A DNA stretch of 61,870 nt from Bacteroidota bacterium (lineage in GTDB: Bacteria > Bacteroidota > Bacteroidia > NS11-12g > UBA955). Shown one piece after another: positions 35,785 through 44,414 of this stretch. The translations under genes and the position numbers were made by a program. Position 1 is the stretch's first letter. The number at the start of each line of letters is the position of its first letter. The stretch spans positions 1 through 61,870 of the forward strand of contig CAUJCT010000028.1 of assembly GCA_963169345.1 (NCBI GenBank). The letters are read 5' to 3'. The notes beneath the pieces were generated by a model that worked only from the letters and a program-made list of their open reading frames with translations, ran no database searches and had not been told where the DNA came from.

Positions 35785-37404
35785 GTGCTTAGTTCCATTT
35801 TACAATTACTAGCCGGAATCGCTTTGTTCATATATGCAATGAGCATGGCCGAGGAGTCATTAAGAGAAATGGCCGGAAGGCAGTTTAAGAAATTTCTTCA
35901 GAAAAATGTCAATACCCCTCTTAAATCCATAGGAGCAGGCACTTTGGTAACAGGTATATTACAAAGCAGTTCAGTGGTGGCTTTAATGACACTCTCCTTT
36001 GTTGGAGCCGGTTTAATCAATATGCGAAACGCTCTGGCAATCACTTTAGGCGCCAACTTAGGCACAACATTGGATAGCTGGGTTATTGCTGCTATTGGAT
36101 TCAAATTTGATTTAATGATGATGGCGTTTCCAATCGTGATTGTAGCGGTTTCTGTGCGATTAATTTTTCCGAAACTCAAGCTCATGAATCAACTTTCCAT
36201 GTTCCTGATTGGATTTTCGATGTTGTTCATTGGACTTGAATGGATGAAAGACAGTGCAGCTTATTTTGTACAACATTTAGACATGCAAAAATATGCTTCG
36301 CATAACGCGTACTGGTTTGTTTTGTTTGGCTTTATCATTACAGTTATTATTCAATCGAGTTCTGCCATTACGGCTATAACACTTACAGCACTATATCACC
36401 AGATTATTCCCTTCGAAAATGCCATTGGTTTGTTAATTGGGTCAGAGGTTGGAACAACCATAAAAGTTTATTTGGGTAGTCTTGGAGGCAATGCAGACAA
36501 GAAAAGAGTGGCGCTTGGGAATTTTTATTTCAATATAGTTTTACTCATTATTTCCTCATCATTACTCTACCCTATTGCAGATTTTCTATACATTCAGATA
36601 GGACAATATGACTCTTTACTGGCATTGGTGACATTTCAGACAGGTATTAATATAATTATTATTGGTTTGTTTTTCCCATTTATGGGACATTTAGGCCAGT
36701 TTTTAGAATCGAAATACATCGATATCCAGAATCTCAATTTAACACAATATATTCAGAATACTCAACTCACTTATACTGAAGAAGCCTTGCCGAGTGTTAA
36801 AAAAGAATTACTGCGTTTTTTAAATAAGACCATTGAATTCAACTCAGTCATCCTAGGAGTTACAAATGGAAAAGAAGAGCAATCTTGGTTAGATAAATTA
36901 AAAAACCGTTCAGAGCTTGAAGACACCTATATAGGTTTAAAACAATTACAGGGAGCAATACTTGAATATCTTGTTGACTTAAGAGAAAACGATAACAATA
37001 AAGAAGAAATAGAAGCCATTGGTAAATTAATTGGTGTAACCCGCAACATCATGCATGCTGCTAAAAAAATCAAGGATATTGGTCATAATGTACTCGATCT
37101 TGAACAGACTGCTGATGATGGATTATATGCCTTATTGACCCAAATACAATTAGATGAGCAAACTTTCATGGATAGTATTCTTCTGTTGAAAGATGAAACT
37201 GCACATCCGGATTTGAGTCTAAAGATACAAAAATTATCTGAGAACAATGAGCGATTGTACAACATGTCAGTCAATTACACATTAAATGAACTTGATAAAG
37301 GCACCATAAAAGAGCTTGATTCTTCAACTTTACTTAGTATTTACAGAGCAATCCATGCCTCACATCTTTCAATTTTAGAAGCTTTGGAAGACTTAAACAG
37401 TTGA
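35785..37404 (+). CDS. Na/Pi cotransporter family protein
   Basis: 539 residues. Two inverted Na/Pi-cotransporter repeats: the Q-S-S-S motif appears as GILQSSSVVALMTLSFVGAG near 58-77 and VIIQSSSAITAITLTALY near 186-203, with TLGANLGTTLDS and LLIGSEVGTTIK after them. The C-terminal ~200 residues are helical and PhoU-like (KIKDIGHNVLD). Sodium-driven phosphate uptake or export in the inner membrane. The GTG at 35785 is needed to keep the first membrane helix (LSSILQLLAGIALFIYAMSM); the next Met would cut it off. Confidence 0.92.
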   Translation: MLSSILQLLAGIALFIYAMSMAEESLREMAGRQFKKFLQKNVNTPLKSIGAGTLVTGILQSSSVVALMTLSFVGAGLINMRNALAITLGANLGTTLDSWVIAAIGFKFDLMMMAFPIVIVAVSVRLIFPKLKLMNQLSMFLIGFSMLFIGLEWMKDSAAYFVQHLDMQKYASHNAYWFVLFGFIITVIIQSSSAITAITLTALYHQIIPFENAIGLLIGSEVGTTIKVYLGSLGGNADKKRVALGNFYFNIVLLIISSSLLYPIADFLYIQIGQYDSLLALVTFQTGINIIIIGLFFPFMGHLGQFLESKYIDIQNLNLTQYIQNTQLTYTEEALPSVKKELLRFLNKTIEFNSVILGVTNGKEEQSWLDKLKNRSELEDTYIGLKQLQGAILEYLVDLRENDNNKEEIEAIGKLIGVTRNIMHAAKKIKDIGHNVLDLEQTADDGLYALLTQIQLDEQTFMDSILLLKDETAHPDLSLKIQKLSENNERLYNMSVNYTLNELDKGTIKELDSSTLLSIYRAIHASHLSILEALEDLNS

Positions 37405-37484
37405 CTATTATTAATTCAAAAATTGCTTTAACCGAGCTTTGAATTTTTAAGATTTCGATTCAGAAATAGAGCAAAAATAATCCT

Positions 37485-37492
37485 TAACTTTG
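37485..37492 (+). promoter_or_regulatory. -7 element of the PhnA-domain gene
   Basis: TAACTTTG followed by CGGCATC and the ATG at 37500, a gap of 7 nt. The predicted leader is 0-4 nt. The -33 element is weak. Confidence 0.5.
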
Positions 37493-37499
37493 CGGCATC

Positions 37500-37709
37500 A
37501 TGGACGTAAAAGATAGCAATGGCAACATCCTCAGTGATGGCGACTCAGTGACACTCATCAAAGATTTAAAAGTAAAAGGCACCTCAACAACATTAAAAAG
37601 AGGGACGATGGTAAAAAACATCAAACTTACAGATGACCCGGCAGAAATTGATTGCAGAGTCAATAAAGTTGCGATGGTTTTAAGAACCGAATTCGTTAAA
37701 AAAGCTTAA
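37500..37709 (+). CDS. PhnA/YjdM C-terminal-domain protein
   Basis: 69 residues that match only the C-terminal beta domain of PhnA/YjdM ([45 protein letters not shown]). The N-terminal zinc ribbon found in the ~110-residue family members is absent, and the DNA upstream does not encode it. Despite its name the family is not proven to act on phosphonates. Next to the Na/Pi transporter gene on the same strand, though it seems to have its own promoter and a short terminator. Such stand-alone domains are known in this phylum, so truncation by mutation is not implied. Confidence 0.85.
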   Translation: MDVKDSNGNILSDGDSVTLIKDLKVKGTSTTLKRGTMVKNIKLTDDPAEIDCRVNKVAMVLRTEFVKKA

Positions 37710-37749
37710 ACAAAGCTCTTTTCATACATCCATTCATTAAACAATAAGC

Positions 37750-37768
37750 CCTTAAAATAAGGTTTTTT
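37750..37768 (+). terminator. Weak terminator after the PhnA-domain gene
   Basis: Stem CCTTA/TAAGG with an AAA loop followed by six T. The 5-bp stem is short. The rest of the gap to 37990 (AT-rich) shows nothing else. Confidence 0.45.
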
Positions 37769-37990
37769 ACTTTTTAAGACCTACGTACTAATTGACAAAT
37801 TTCCTTGAATAGGCTATACAGGAAGAAGACAAATACAATTAGTGATTCATAAATTTGTGCAAATTATTTCACTAAAATTCAACATATTAGACATTTTGTT
37901 GAATTTTTAAGCCAAAATTTACTTCAATGATTGAATTTTTCCTTTTATAATTGAAAAAGTATTCTTTATTGACTAATTCAGCAAAAGGAA

Positions 37991-38521
37991 ATGAGCAAAC
38001 TATTGTACGAACAATTGCTTAACAGTGGCGATCTCAGAGGGATAGATGGGGTTGACATGGTTGTCAAGATGATTGACAGTCAGGCTGAATTTGACATCTT
38101 ATTTTCGTGTTTAAAAAGCCGGAACAGACTGATAGTGATGCGAACGGCAGATGCGATTGAAAAAATCACCAAACAGAATCCTCAGTATTTAGAAAAACAT
38201 AAGGTTGATATCCTTCAATTTTGCTCAATAGTTCAAAACAAGGAATTGAAATGGCATTTGGCGCAGTTGGTAACGCGCATTATGATGGACAATGCCGAAT
38301 TCAGGTATGTTTGCAACATATTGGAGAAATGGGCTACTGACACAGATGAGTCAAAAATATGCAGAGTAAATGCCCTTCAAAGTTTATTTGAACTATACTC
38401 CACGCACCGCAAAAACCCGGAAAATCTGATTCAGATGATGAACCATATCGAAGATGAGGATATTCCATCTTTAAATGCGCGCATACGCCATTTAAAAAAC
38501 AAACTGATGAAAGCTCAGTAA
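37991..38521 (+). CDS. HEAT/ARM-like helical protein, unknown function
   Basis: 176 residues, all-helical by composition, with repeated 35-40-residue units (FDILFSCLKSRNRLIVMRTADAIEKITKQNP; ELKWHLAQLVTRIM; KICRVNALQSLFELYSTH) that resemble HEAT repeats. No signal peptide, so cytoplasmic. No catalytic motif. Stands alone between AT-rich gaps. It might be a small scaffold or partner-binding protein; not recognised further. Confidence 0.7.
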   Translation: MSKLLYEQLLNSGDLRGIDGVDMVVKMIDSQAEFDILFSCLKSRNRLIVMRTADAIEKITKQNPQYLEKHKVDILQFCSIVQNKELKWHLAQLVTRIMMDNAEFRYVCNILEKWATDTDESKICRVNALQSLFELYSTHRKNPENLIQMMNHIEDEDIPSLNARIRHLKNKLMKAQ

Positions 38522-38561
38522 GACCTGTAACCAAATTCTACTATAATTCGTTAAAGATTGT

Positions 38562-39191
38562 ATGTACAAGCTGCTCTTATGGCTGCATATCATTTTCGGC
38601 AGTATCAGTTTAATTTCAGGTACCTTAAACATTTGCATGAAAAAGGGTGGCAAGACACATCGTTTGGTTGGCAAATTGTTTATCTGGAGTATGATAGTCT
38701 CCGGCATTCTGGCTATTATTATGACACTCCTGCATCCTAACTTATTTTTGTTTTTCATTGCCGTATTCAGTTTGTATCTGAGCAGTGTGGGGTATCTGTA
38801 TATCAGACAGCCTTTTCTTTCTAAAACATTAAAGGCAATATCCGTAACGATGCTCATTGCAGGAATAGCTTTTGTAATTTACGGACTATTGGCGCTTTCG
38901 AAGAGCAGCTTTGGTATAGTACCTGTGGTATTTGGAACTATTGGAATTATCTTATCCATTCAAGATATCAAAGCAAATCAATTAGATTTCAAAGGCCGAC
39001 TTGTCATGCATTTGCAAAGAGTGACTGCGGCATATATTTCGACCACTACAGCCTTCCTGGTCGTCAATTTGAAACTGCCGGAATCTATACCAAATTTCAT
39101 CCCCTGGTTATTGCCCACAATCATTATAACACCCTTTATAGTGCGATGGTCGAGACAATATTCCAAAAAAAATAAAGCTTCAGTAAAGTAA
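38562..39191 (+). CDS. DUF2306-like integral membrane protein
   Basis: 209 residues with six to seven membrane helices. The start (MYKLLLWLHIIFGSISLISG), KTHRLVGKLFIWSMIVSG near 31-48 and the late MHLQRVTAAYISTTTAFLV with a conserved His-Arg pair near 150-170 resemble the DUF2306/YbgA-type predicted membrane proteins of Bacteroidota. The His pattern could hold haem, as in related families; that is speculation. Separate from neighbours by 40 bp and 200 bp. Confidence 0.7.
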   Translation: MYKLLLWLHIIFGSISLISGTLNICMKKGGKTHRLVGKLFIWSMIVSGILAIIMTLLHPNLFLFFIAVFSLYLSSVGYLYIRQPFLSKTLKAISVTMLIAGIAFVIYGLLALSKSSFGIVPVVFGTIGIILSIQDIKANQLDFKGRLVMHLQRVTAAYISTTTAFLVVNLKLPESIPNFIPWLLPTIIITPFIVRWSRQYSKKNKASVK

Positions 39192-39392
39192 GTTTTATTT
39201 CATTAGGAAAATTCAATTCATTCTTCTAAATTTGTGTAAGCGGCTTGAATTCAACCATGTAATTTAAAGTCCTTTAATTATTTACTGATGGGCGTTTACA
39301 CAAGACATATTGAAAACAAGTCATGTAAAAGTTACAGTGAGCATCCACCGTCGTGTTAAAGGCAATGAAAGTTCCACCTTTAATACATTTTT

Positions 39393-39791
39393 ATGAAATC
39401 ACATTTACCCATTAATAAAATACATCACGTTTCCATTATCTGTTCAGATTTTGAACGTTCAAAAGCCTTTTATACAGAAACAATTGGCTTAAGTATATTG
39501 CAGGAGATTTACAGATCAGACCGCAATTCCTATAAACTGGATTTAGCCTTAAACGGCCACTATATATTAGAGTTGTTTTCTTTTCCCAGTCCACCTCCCC
39601 GACCATCTTACCCTGAGGCTGCCGGACTCAGACATCTGGCTTTCGAGACAGAAGACATTGAAACAACAGTAGCATATTTCAAAACGATGGGTATTGCAAT
39701 AGAACCTATTCGAATTGACGAACATACTCACAAACGCTTTACATTTATTTCAGACCCCGATGGTCTGCCTATTGAATTTTATGAACGCTAG
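39393..39791 (+). CDS. VOC family protein (glyoxalase-like)
   Basis: 132 residues, single vicinal-oxygen-chelate domain. Metal-ligand regions: KIHHVSIICSDFERSKAFYTE near 9-29 (His), YILELFSFPSPPP near 52-64 (Glu), GLRHLAFETEDIE near 75-87 (His), and FISDPDGLPIEFYER at the end (Glu). Resembles the YaeR/SMU1112c group of small VOC proteins. Exact substrate not known. The methyltransferase gene begins at or 4 nt beyond its stop, so the two are likely co-transcribed. Confidence 0.9.
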   Translation: MKSHLPINKIHHVSIICSDFERSKAFYTETIGLSILQEIYRSDRNSYKLDLALNGHYILELFSFPSPPPRPSYPEAAGLRHLAFETEDIETTVAYFKTMGIAIEPIRIDEHTHKRFTFISDPDGLPIEFYER

Positions 39792-39795
39792 CAAC

Positions 39796-40452
39796 ATGGA
39801 ACAACCCGACTGGAAAGCGATAGCGGCCCAGTTAAGAAAGCCTGAAGGTGAAATGGCACATGACATTGGTTTGAGAATGAACCAAAGCAATGTGTTTATT
39901 AACAAATTTACTTTTGAGGCACTCGACCTTAGTCCGGGCATGGAAATAATGGAAATTGGTATGGGAAACGGACATTTCATCCCTCAGATTTTTGATATCG
40001 CCGATGTTCGATATACTGGCATTGATTATTCGCCTGAGATGATTGAAAAAGCGAAAGAATACAATGCAGGTCTCTGCGAGCAAAATAAAGTCAGGTTTTT
40101 GCAAACAGCCATTGAAGATTTTCCGGTATCCGAATCACTTTTCGACAGGATATTCACGGTGAATACACTCTACTTTTGGGACCAGCCAGACAAGACATTA
40201 AAAGTTATACGGGGTCTTTTAAATCCGCAAGGGCAATTGTGTATTTCAATTCGACCAAAGCGCGTCATGGAACAACATCCTTTTACAGAACATGGATTTA
40301 GATTGTACTCCAGGACCGATGTATGTCAGATGCTCGAAGCCAATGCATTTAACATACTGGCTGTTATAGAGCGAAAAGAAGACACCATTGATGCATTAGG
40401 TGAGCCAATGCAATTCGAATCTCTGATTGTAAAAGCCGTGAAGAGATTTTAA
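39796..40452 (+). CDS. Class I SAM-dependent methyltransferase
   Basis: 218 residues from the ATG at 39796; an ATG at 39781, overlapping the VOC stop, is also possible. Rossmann methyltransferase with MEIMEIGMGNGHFIPQI near 49-65 (motif I), YTGIDYSPEMIEKAKE near 74-89 (motif II region), FLQTAIEDFPV near 102 and FDRIFTVNTLYFWDQPDK near 118-135. Similar to UbiE/COQ5-type small-molecule methyltransferases. Probably an operon partner of the VOC protein. Substrate unknown. Confidence 0.9.
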   Translation: MEQPDWKAIAAQLRKPEGEMAHDIGLRMNQSNVFINKFTFEALDLSPGMEIMEIGMGNGHFIPQIFDIADVRYTGIDYSPEMIEKAKEYNAGLCEQNKVRFLQTAIEDFPVSESLFDRIFTVNTLYFWDQPDKTLKVIRGLLNPQGQLCISIRPKRVMEQHPFTEHGFRLYSRTDVCQMLEANAFNILAVIERKEDTIDALGEPMQFESLIVKAVKRF

Positions 40453-40535
40453 GTCAGCGATTTTACCGGCACTTCCATCCTGGATACTTGCATACTTTTC
40501 TTAAAAACCGGAATATTGTCCATTAATTATCAATA

Positions 40536-41210
40536 ATGGAGCAACTAAAAATCATTTTAACCGGCAGTACCGGCATGGTAGGAGAAGGCGTTTTAAACGA
40601 ATGCCTGAATTCTGAAATGGTAGAACACATACTAGTTGTTAATCGAAAACCATGCGGCTACAATCATCCAAAATTGACAGAGGTATTACTGCCCGACTTT
40701 TCAAGGGTATCTGAAATAAAAAGTCAGTTGTCAGGTTATAACTGTTGTCTTTTTTGTCTGGGCGTATCATCTGTAGGAATGGATGAAGTCAAATACACGC
40801 AATTGACCTATGATTTAACTTTGGGTTTTGCCAAGGTTTTGGCAGAGGTGAATCCGGGTATGCGTTTCAGTTATATTTCAGGAGCTGGGACCGACTCCAC
40901 AGAAAAAGGTCGCATGATGTGGGCAAGAGTAAAGGGTAAAACTGAAAATGACCTAAAGAAAATTGGTTTTTCAAAAGTATACAATTTCAGACCTGGCATG
41001 TTAAAACCTACACCCGGCATGAAACACACTTTGAAATATTACAAATATGCAGGCTGGTTATTCCCAATTCTTAAATTAATTGCACCGGGCACCGCCAGCA
41101 CCTTAGCCGAATTGGGTCAATCCATGATTCGCTGCAGCTACTACCATTACCCACACGACACGCTGGAAGTCAGAGACATAATTAAAACTTCAAGGTTAGA
41201 TAGTCAATAA
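40536..41210 (+). CDS. NAD(P)-binding epimerase/dehydratase-like protein
   Basis: 224 residues. N-terminal Rossmann loop GSTGMVGEGVLNECL near 10-24 is the family's GxxGxxG motif; LFCLGVSSVGMDE near 72 and YISGAGTDSTEKGRMMWARVKGKTEN near 112-137 include the lysine region, but the usual Tyr-x3-Lys is not evident. Similar to the TIP30/HTATIP2-like group of atypical short-chain dehydrogenases. Followed by nested inverted repeats. Confidence 0.85.
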   Translation: MEQLKIILTGSTGMVGEGVLNECLNSEMVEHILVVNRKPCGYNHPKLTEVLLPDFSRVSEIKSQLSGYNCCLFCLGVSSVGMDEVKYTQLTYDLTLGFAKVLAEVNPGMRFSYISGAGTDSTEKGRMMWARVKGKTENDLKKIGFSKVYNFRPGMLKPTPGMKHTLKYYKYAGWLFPILKLIAPGTASTLAELGQSMIRCSYYHYPHDTLEVRDIIKTSRLDSQ

Positions 41211-41239
41211 GGTAGACTAGATTTTAAAAAAATTGAACC

Positions 41240-41336
41240 TGTCAGGTGGCTTTGCCACCTGACAAAACTCTGGCAATAAGCTAGTTGCCGATAAAATCGG
41301 CAACCTGACAGGTTATTTTATTTTTCAGCTTATTGC
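41240..41336. repeat. Nested inverted repeats, dispersed repeat copy D
   Basis: A perfect 11-bp hairpin (41240-41250 with 41254-41264, loop TTT), then 10-bp arms GCAATAAGCT (41273-41282) and AGCTTATTGC (41327-41336) enclosing a 9-bp hairpin GTTGCCGAT-AAA-ATCGGCAAC (41284-41304) and the palindrome AACCTGACAGGTT (41302-41314). Further right, CACTATTTCAAAAG (from about 41342) repeats copy E. Sits between two convergent genes and could terminate both. Confidence 0.78.
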
Positions 41337-41388
41337 AAAAAAGCACTATTTCAAAAGAAAAAATGCATTTTTAAAAATCCCACTAAAA

Positions 41389-41817
41389 TTACTTCTTGCG
41401 CCACTCTTCAAGCGACATTGTCGAATCTTCTGCTACATCATAATACATAATTTTTGATGCTTCAGGTGCCACTCTGAAACACATCTGAGTTACCAGATTG
41501 TCGCCATTGTCCTCCATCACTTTTATTGTGAAATAAGGCACAGTTGGTTCGGGGGTTCCAAAAACTACCAGCTTAATTTCATTCTGTCCTTTTGAAATTC
41601 TGTCTACTCGCTCACGCATTTCCTCAACCTCCGGCAAATCAGCTACCATATCCAAAGCTTTGCTTTCCATAGAACTAGAATCACTTAAACCACCTGCACC
41701 TGCAACAGTAGGCAATGCTGAACTATCTTTCTGCTCTTCTTTTACAGGTGTTGAGTTGTTGCATGCAAACAAAAGCAAGAAGCTTACTATTAATAAAGAG
41801 AATCTGGAAGTTTTCAT
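41389..41817 (-). CDS. Small lipoprotein of unknown function
   Basis: 142 residues. Lipoprotein signal MKTSRFSLLIVSFLLLFAC. An acidic Ser-rich spacer leads to a compact domain (EMRERVDRISKGQNEIKLVVFGTPE, YFTIKVMEDNGDNLVTQMCFRV, KIMYYDVAEDSTMSLEEWRKK) that looks like a beta-rich PepSY/NTF2-size fold, not identified. Last of three minus-strand envelope genes. Downstream lies a repeat with strong hairpins. Confidence 0.75.
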   Translation of the reverse strand: MKTSRFSLLIVSFLLLFACNNSTPVKEEQKDSSALPTVAGAGGLSDSSSMESKALDMVADLPEVEEMRERVDRISKGQNEIKLVVFGTPEPTVPYFTIKVMEDNGDNLVTQMCFRVAPEASKIMYYDVAEDSTMSLEEWRKK

Positions 41818-41877
41818 GGAGCTAAATTAAAGATTATTCGATTGCAGAGCAAATACACCCCATTCGCTTCTAAAGCT

Positions 41878-42672
41878 TTAAGATATTCCAGCCAGCAAAA
41901 TAATTTGAAGAATCAAGTTTACAGGCAGCAACAAATACACCCAATTGGTAGAATTGGATTCGAACACATTATCCTTAAGAAAAGCATCCATTCTTTGAAA
42001 GAGGTGATCCTGAACTACCTCGCGATTATCATTCTTTAATTCACTGTGCAGCATATTTAAAGTATCCATCATAGAAACACGTGATGCGACAAACACGGCA
42101 ACTTTTCGCAATCCCGTATTCAACCCAATAGATTTGGATTTAAGTTCTTCGGTAAAATCCAGATTTTTCATCCATTCATCATCAGAAACATTGCTGTTGA
42201 GTTGAATTACAGCTTTAGCTTTATCGACAATAAGACCACTAAAAGCTTTAAAAAAGTCGACATTATTAGAGTACATCACATGCAACACTTCAGTTACTAA
42301 AAAGCGATAACACAGATAAATTACAACAATAAACATCACCAAACCAAGCAGAACTGTTAAAGATGCAAAAACAATATTTCTACTGATTACATCCTCTTTA
42401 AAAAGTGTTTCGTACCAGGATTCAGCAATAAAATACAAATTGAGAATTCCAAAAACTGAAAGCAAAACAAGCAACCTTATCAAGCCTTTTACGCCCAAGT
42501 GTTTTCCACTGGAAAGCATTCTCCAGGGTTGAAAAAGCAATCTGCTTAAAGCTTTATTTTTTGAATCAATTTCGGGACTTGATTCGTATTCGAAAAGGTA
42601 GTTAAATGTCCGGGGCTGTTCTCCATTTATCCAGTGCTCCCCGACAATGGTAAAGGATTGTTTTGTGCTCAT
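41878..42672 (-). CDS. Membrane protein of unknown function
   Basis: 264 residues, three predicted membrane helices: about 62-85, 100-127 and 245-262 at the C-terminus. The region between helices two and three (about 128-240) is soluble and helical. No signal peptide. I recognise no family. Middle gene of a three-gene minus-strand set with two lipoproteins (gaps of 37 and 60 nt), so an envelope role with them is plausible. Confidence 0.72.
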   Translation of the reverse strand: MSTKQSFTIVGEHWINGEQPRTFNYLFEYESSPEIDSKNKALSRLLFQPWRMLSSGKHLGVKGLIRLLVLLSVFGILNLYFIAESWYETLFKEDVISRNIVFASLTVLLGLVMFIVVIYLCYRFLVTEVLHVMYSNNVDFFKAFSGLIVDKAKAVIQLNSNVSDDEWMKNLDFTEELKSKSIGLNTGLRKVAVFVASRVSMMDTLNMLHSELKNDNREVVQDHLFQRMDAFLKDNVFESNSTNWVYLLLPVNLILQIILLAGIS

Positions 42673-42709
42673 GATATGTGTAATTCGTGTTTTGAGTGCT
42701 CATTTCTTT

Positions 42710-43408
42710 TTATCTGGGTGCAGTAACTGTTTCCAAAGTGCTGTCGATTGTTTCAAAATGATCTTTGATCCACTTACTGGTGCGGACGATTATTTTTTCT
42801 TCGCCGGGCTGTACAGCTCCAGAGTATTTGGATTCAGAACGCAGTGTTTTATTACTTGCATCTGCATAAAGATTGCCATACTGTGCAGAATTTGGGCAAA
42901 TAGTCATCTTTTTGGTTACAGGGTTTATCAATAAAATATGCCCAGTGGAGATAGGGTATCCATTGCTGTAATCAGATTGAATATAAATATCCGCTTCAGA
43001 GTCGAAATTATAGTCTTTTGATTCAATATAGAAAGCAGCGCGATTGGCTTTAAGGGGTCCAGCCACATCTACTAAAGACCAGCCTGAATCGTTCACCTCA
43101 TAAATTCTGACCTTGTACTGATCGTCTTGCAAACAAGTTACGACCAGGGAATGACGCATTTTGGTATCAAACAAATAACCTGTTTTATAAAAAACGAAAG
43201 GCTGCGCACTGTACATCTGAATAGTATCAGAAGATTGCGATTTATCAAGCAATTGTTTAATGGTCACTTCATCAATGACAACTGAAGCCTTAGCTGTATC
43301 GACAACTTCGTTTACTACTTGTTCCTTTTTTTCGGCAGGTTTACAGGAAAAAAAGCAGCTTGAAGCGACAACAAAAAACAGAAAAGGATACTTAAAATTA
43401 GCGGTCAT
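42710..43408 (-). CDS. Lipoprotein of unknown function
   Basis: 232 residues. Signal MTANFKYPFLFFVVASSCFFSC; the lipobox is FFSC and the mature protein starts CKPAEKKEQ. A beta-rich domain follows (about 60-232; PFVFYKTGYLFDTKMRHSLVV, YKVRIYEVNDSGWSLVDV, DIYIQSDYSNGYPISTGHILL). No known motif. First gene of the three-gene set; its promoter is not obvious. Confidence 0.75.
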   Translation of the reverse strand: MTANFKYPFLFFVVASSCFFSCKPAEKKEQVVNEVVDTAKASVVIDEVTIKQLLDKSQSSDTIQMYSAQPFVFYKTGYLFDTKMRHSLVVTCLQDDQYKVRIYEVNDSGWSLVDVAGPLKANRAAFYIESKDYNFDSEADIYIQSDYSNGYPISTGHILLINPVTKKMTICPNSAQYGNLYADASNKTLRSESKYSGAVQPGEEKIIVRTSKWIKDHFETIDSTLETVTAPR

Positions 43409-43526
43409 TGAAAAGCAATAAAAGCAGCAATATACGAAAAAGTCAGCGTTTTTAAAACAGGCTTGATGTATATCTTTGTATTACAGGTGTTTAACCGCAT
43501 TCAGGAGGATTGTTTCTGCGTTCTTA

Positions 43527-43610
43527 TTCAACCTGGAAGTTTGAATAGTGTGAAAAAGTGCTATTTCAACAGTCAAAAATGCACTTTCAAAAAACTACTA
43601 AAATCAGGGC
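43527..43610. repeat. Dispersed palindromic repeat, copy E (inverted)
   Basis: TTCAACCTGGAAGTTTGAA, a decayed palindrome, then TAGTGTGAAAAAGTGCTATT, which is the reverse complement of copies B and C. The following GCACTTTC...ACTACTAAAATCA stretch also matches the right side of copy D (41342-41395). A 74-codon open frame here is not a gene. Confidence 0.72.
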
Positions 43611-43689
43611 TTTATAAAATGAGCTTTCAGTTGCGAAACAATTCAGCTATTCGGTCTCTCCTGCGCCTTAAAGTTTCGTTTTTTTAACG

Positions 43690-44414
43690 CAGAAATCGCA
43701 GATATTTTTAACATAGCACATATAGAATCTATTTATTAATTGGGGTATCATTTTTTCGAACTATCCGCCATAGGCGGTGGGATTGCGCTAAAAGAATCGC
43801 AGATGATTTTGGGTTTTCTTTAATCAATCTAGGGATAGCACAAATAGATTAGGGACAATAACGATCTGTTCTGTTCTGCGTTAAAAAGTCCTCAACATTT
43901 CTATCCCACCCACCGCGACACAATTCAGCATTTCAGTAGCGCAGCACTTGGCCTTCCCTACAACTTAACAACTTAACATTAAAAAAGCGTCGCGATCAGC
44001 CTGAGACTTACAGGTTACGACGACGCCTACGAAAGCGACAAAGATGATATTGGTCTTTAATTGCAGATATACTTAAAGCTCATCGACAAGCTATACGACT
44101 TAACGACTTAACAACTTAACGACTTAACATTCCCACCGCGACACAATTCAGCAGAGTAGCATCAGCTCTTCAGCTTTTCAGCCTTCCCCTCATCCGTGCG
44201 TTCCCGTTTGCGCCAGCAAACCAATGCCGCGTCAAAGGCTCCCGTATAAGACGGAACAGGTATTCATTTTCTGTGTATTCAGCGTATTCTGCCCTTGTTC
44301 TGCGATCAACCTCTCGATCCACAGCGTTACAATGCAGTCTTCCCTATTCCTTTCCCCCTCTACCGCAAATCAATTCAGCAGCGTAGCGTCAGCCTTTCAG
44401 CAATTCAGCTTTTT
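43690..44414. repeat. Repeat-rich non-coding region
   Basis: No gene is visible in the ~1 kb between 43409 and 44414. It contains repeated words: CACCGCGACACAATTCAGCA at 43911-43930 and 44134-44153 with a variant at 44361-44380; tandem 8-bp units ACTTAACA/ACTTAACG (two at 43963-43978, four at 44098-44129); CAGC-rich phrases (TTCAGCAATTCAGC) near 44395; paired CGCAGAAATCGCAGAT and GAATCGCAGAT near 43690 and 43787; and a CCGCC-ATA-GGCGG hairpin at 43765-43777. It looks like a decayed build-up of intergenic repeats. Confidence 0.7.

Noticed and set aside
37500..37709. PhnA-domain gene as a pseudogene of a full-length yjdM
   Set aside because: The frame is intact with a promoter directly before the start, and no remnant of the zinc ribbon is seen upstream.
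43463..43687. 74-codon plus-strand frame after the lipoprotein gene
   Set aside because: Most of it is repeat copy E; no signal peptide or recognisable composition.
43963..44129. Tandem ACTTAAC octamers as a CRISPR-like or plasmid iteron array
   Set aside because: Units are 8 bp with no spacers, only two and four copies; no cas or replication gene nearby.
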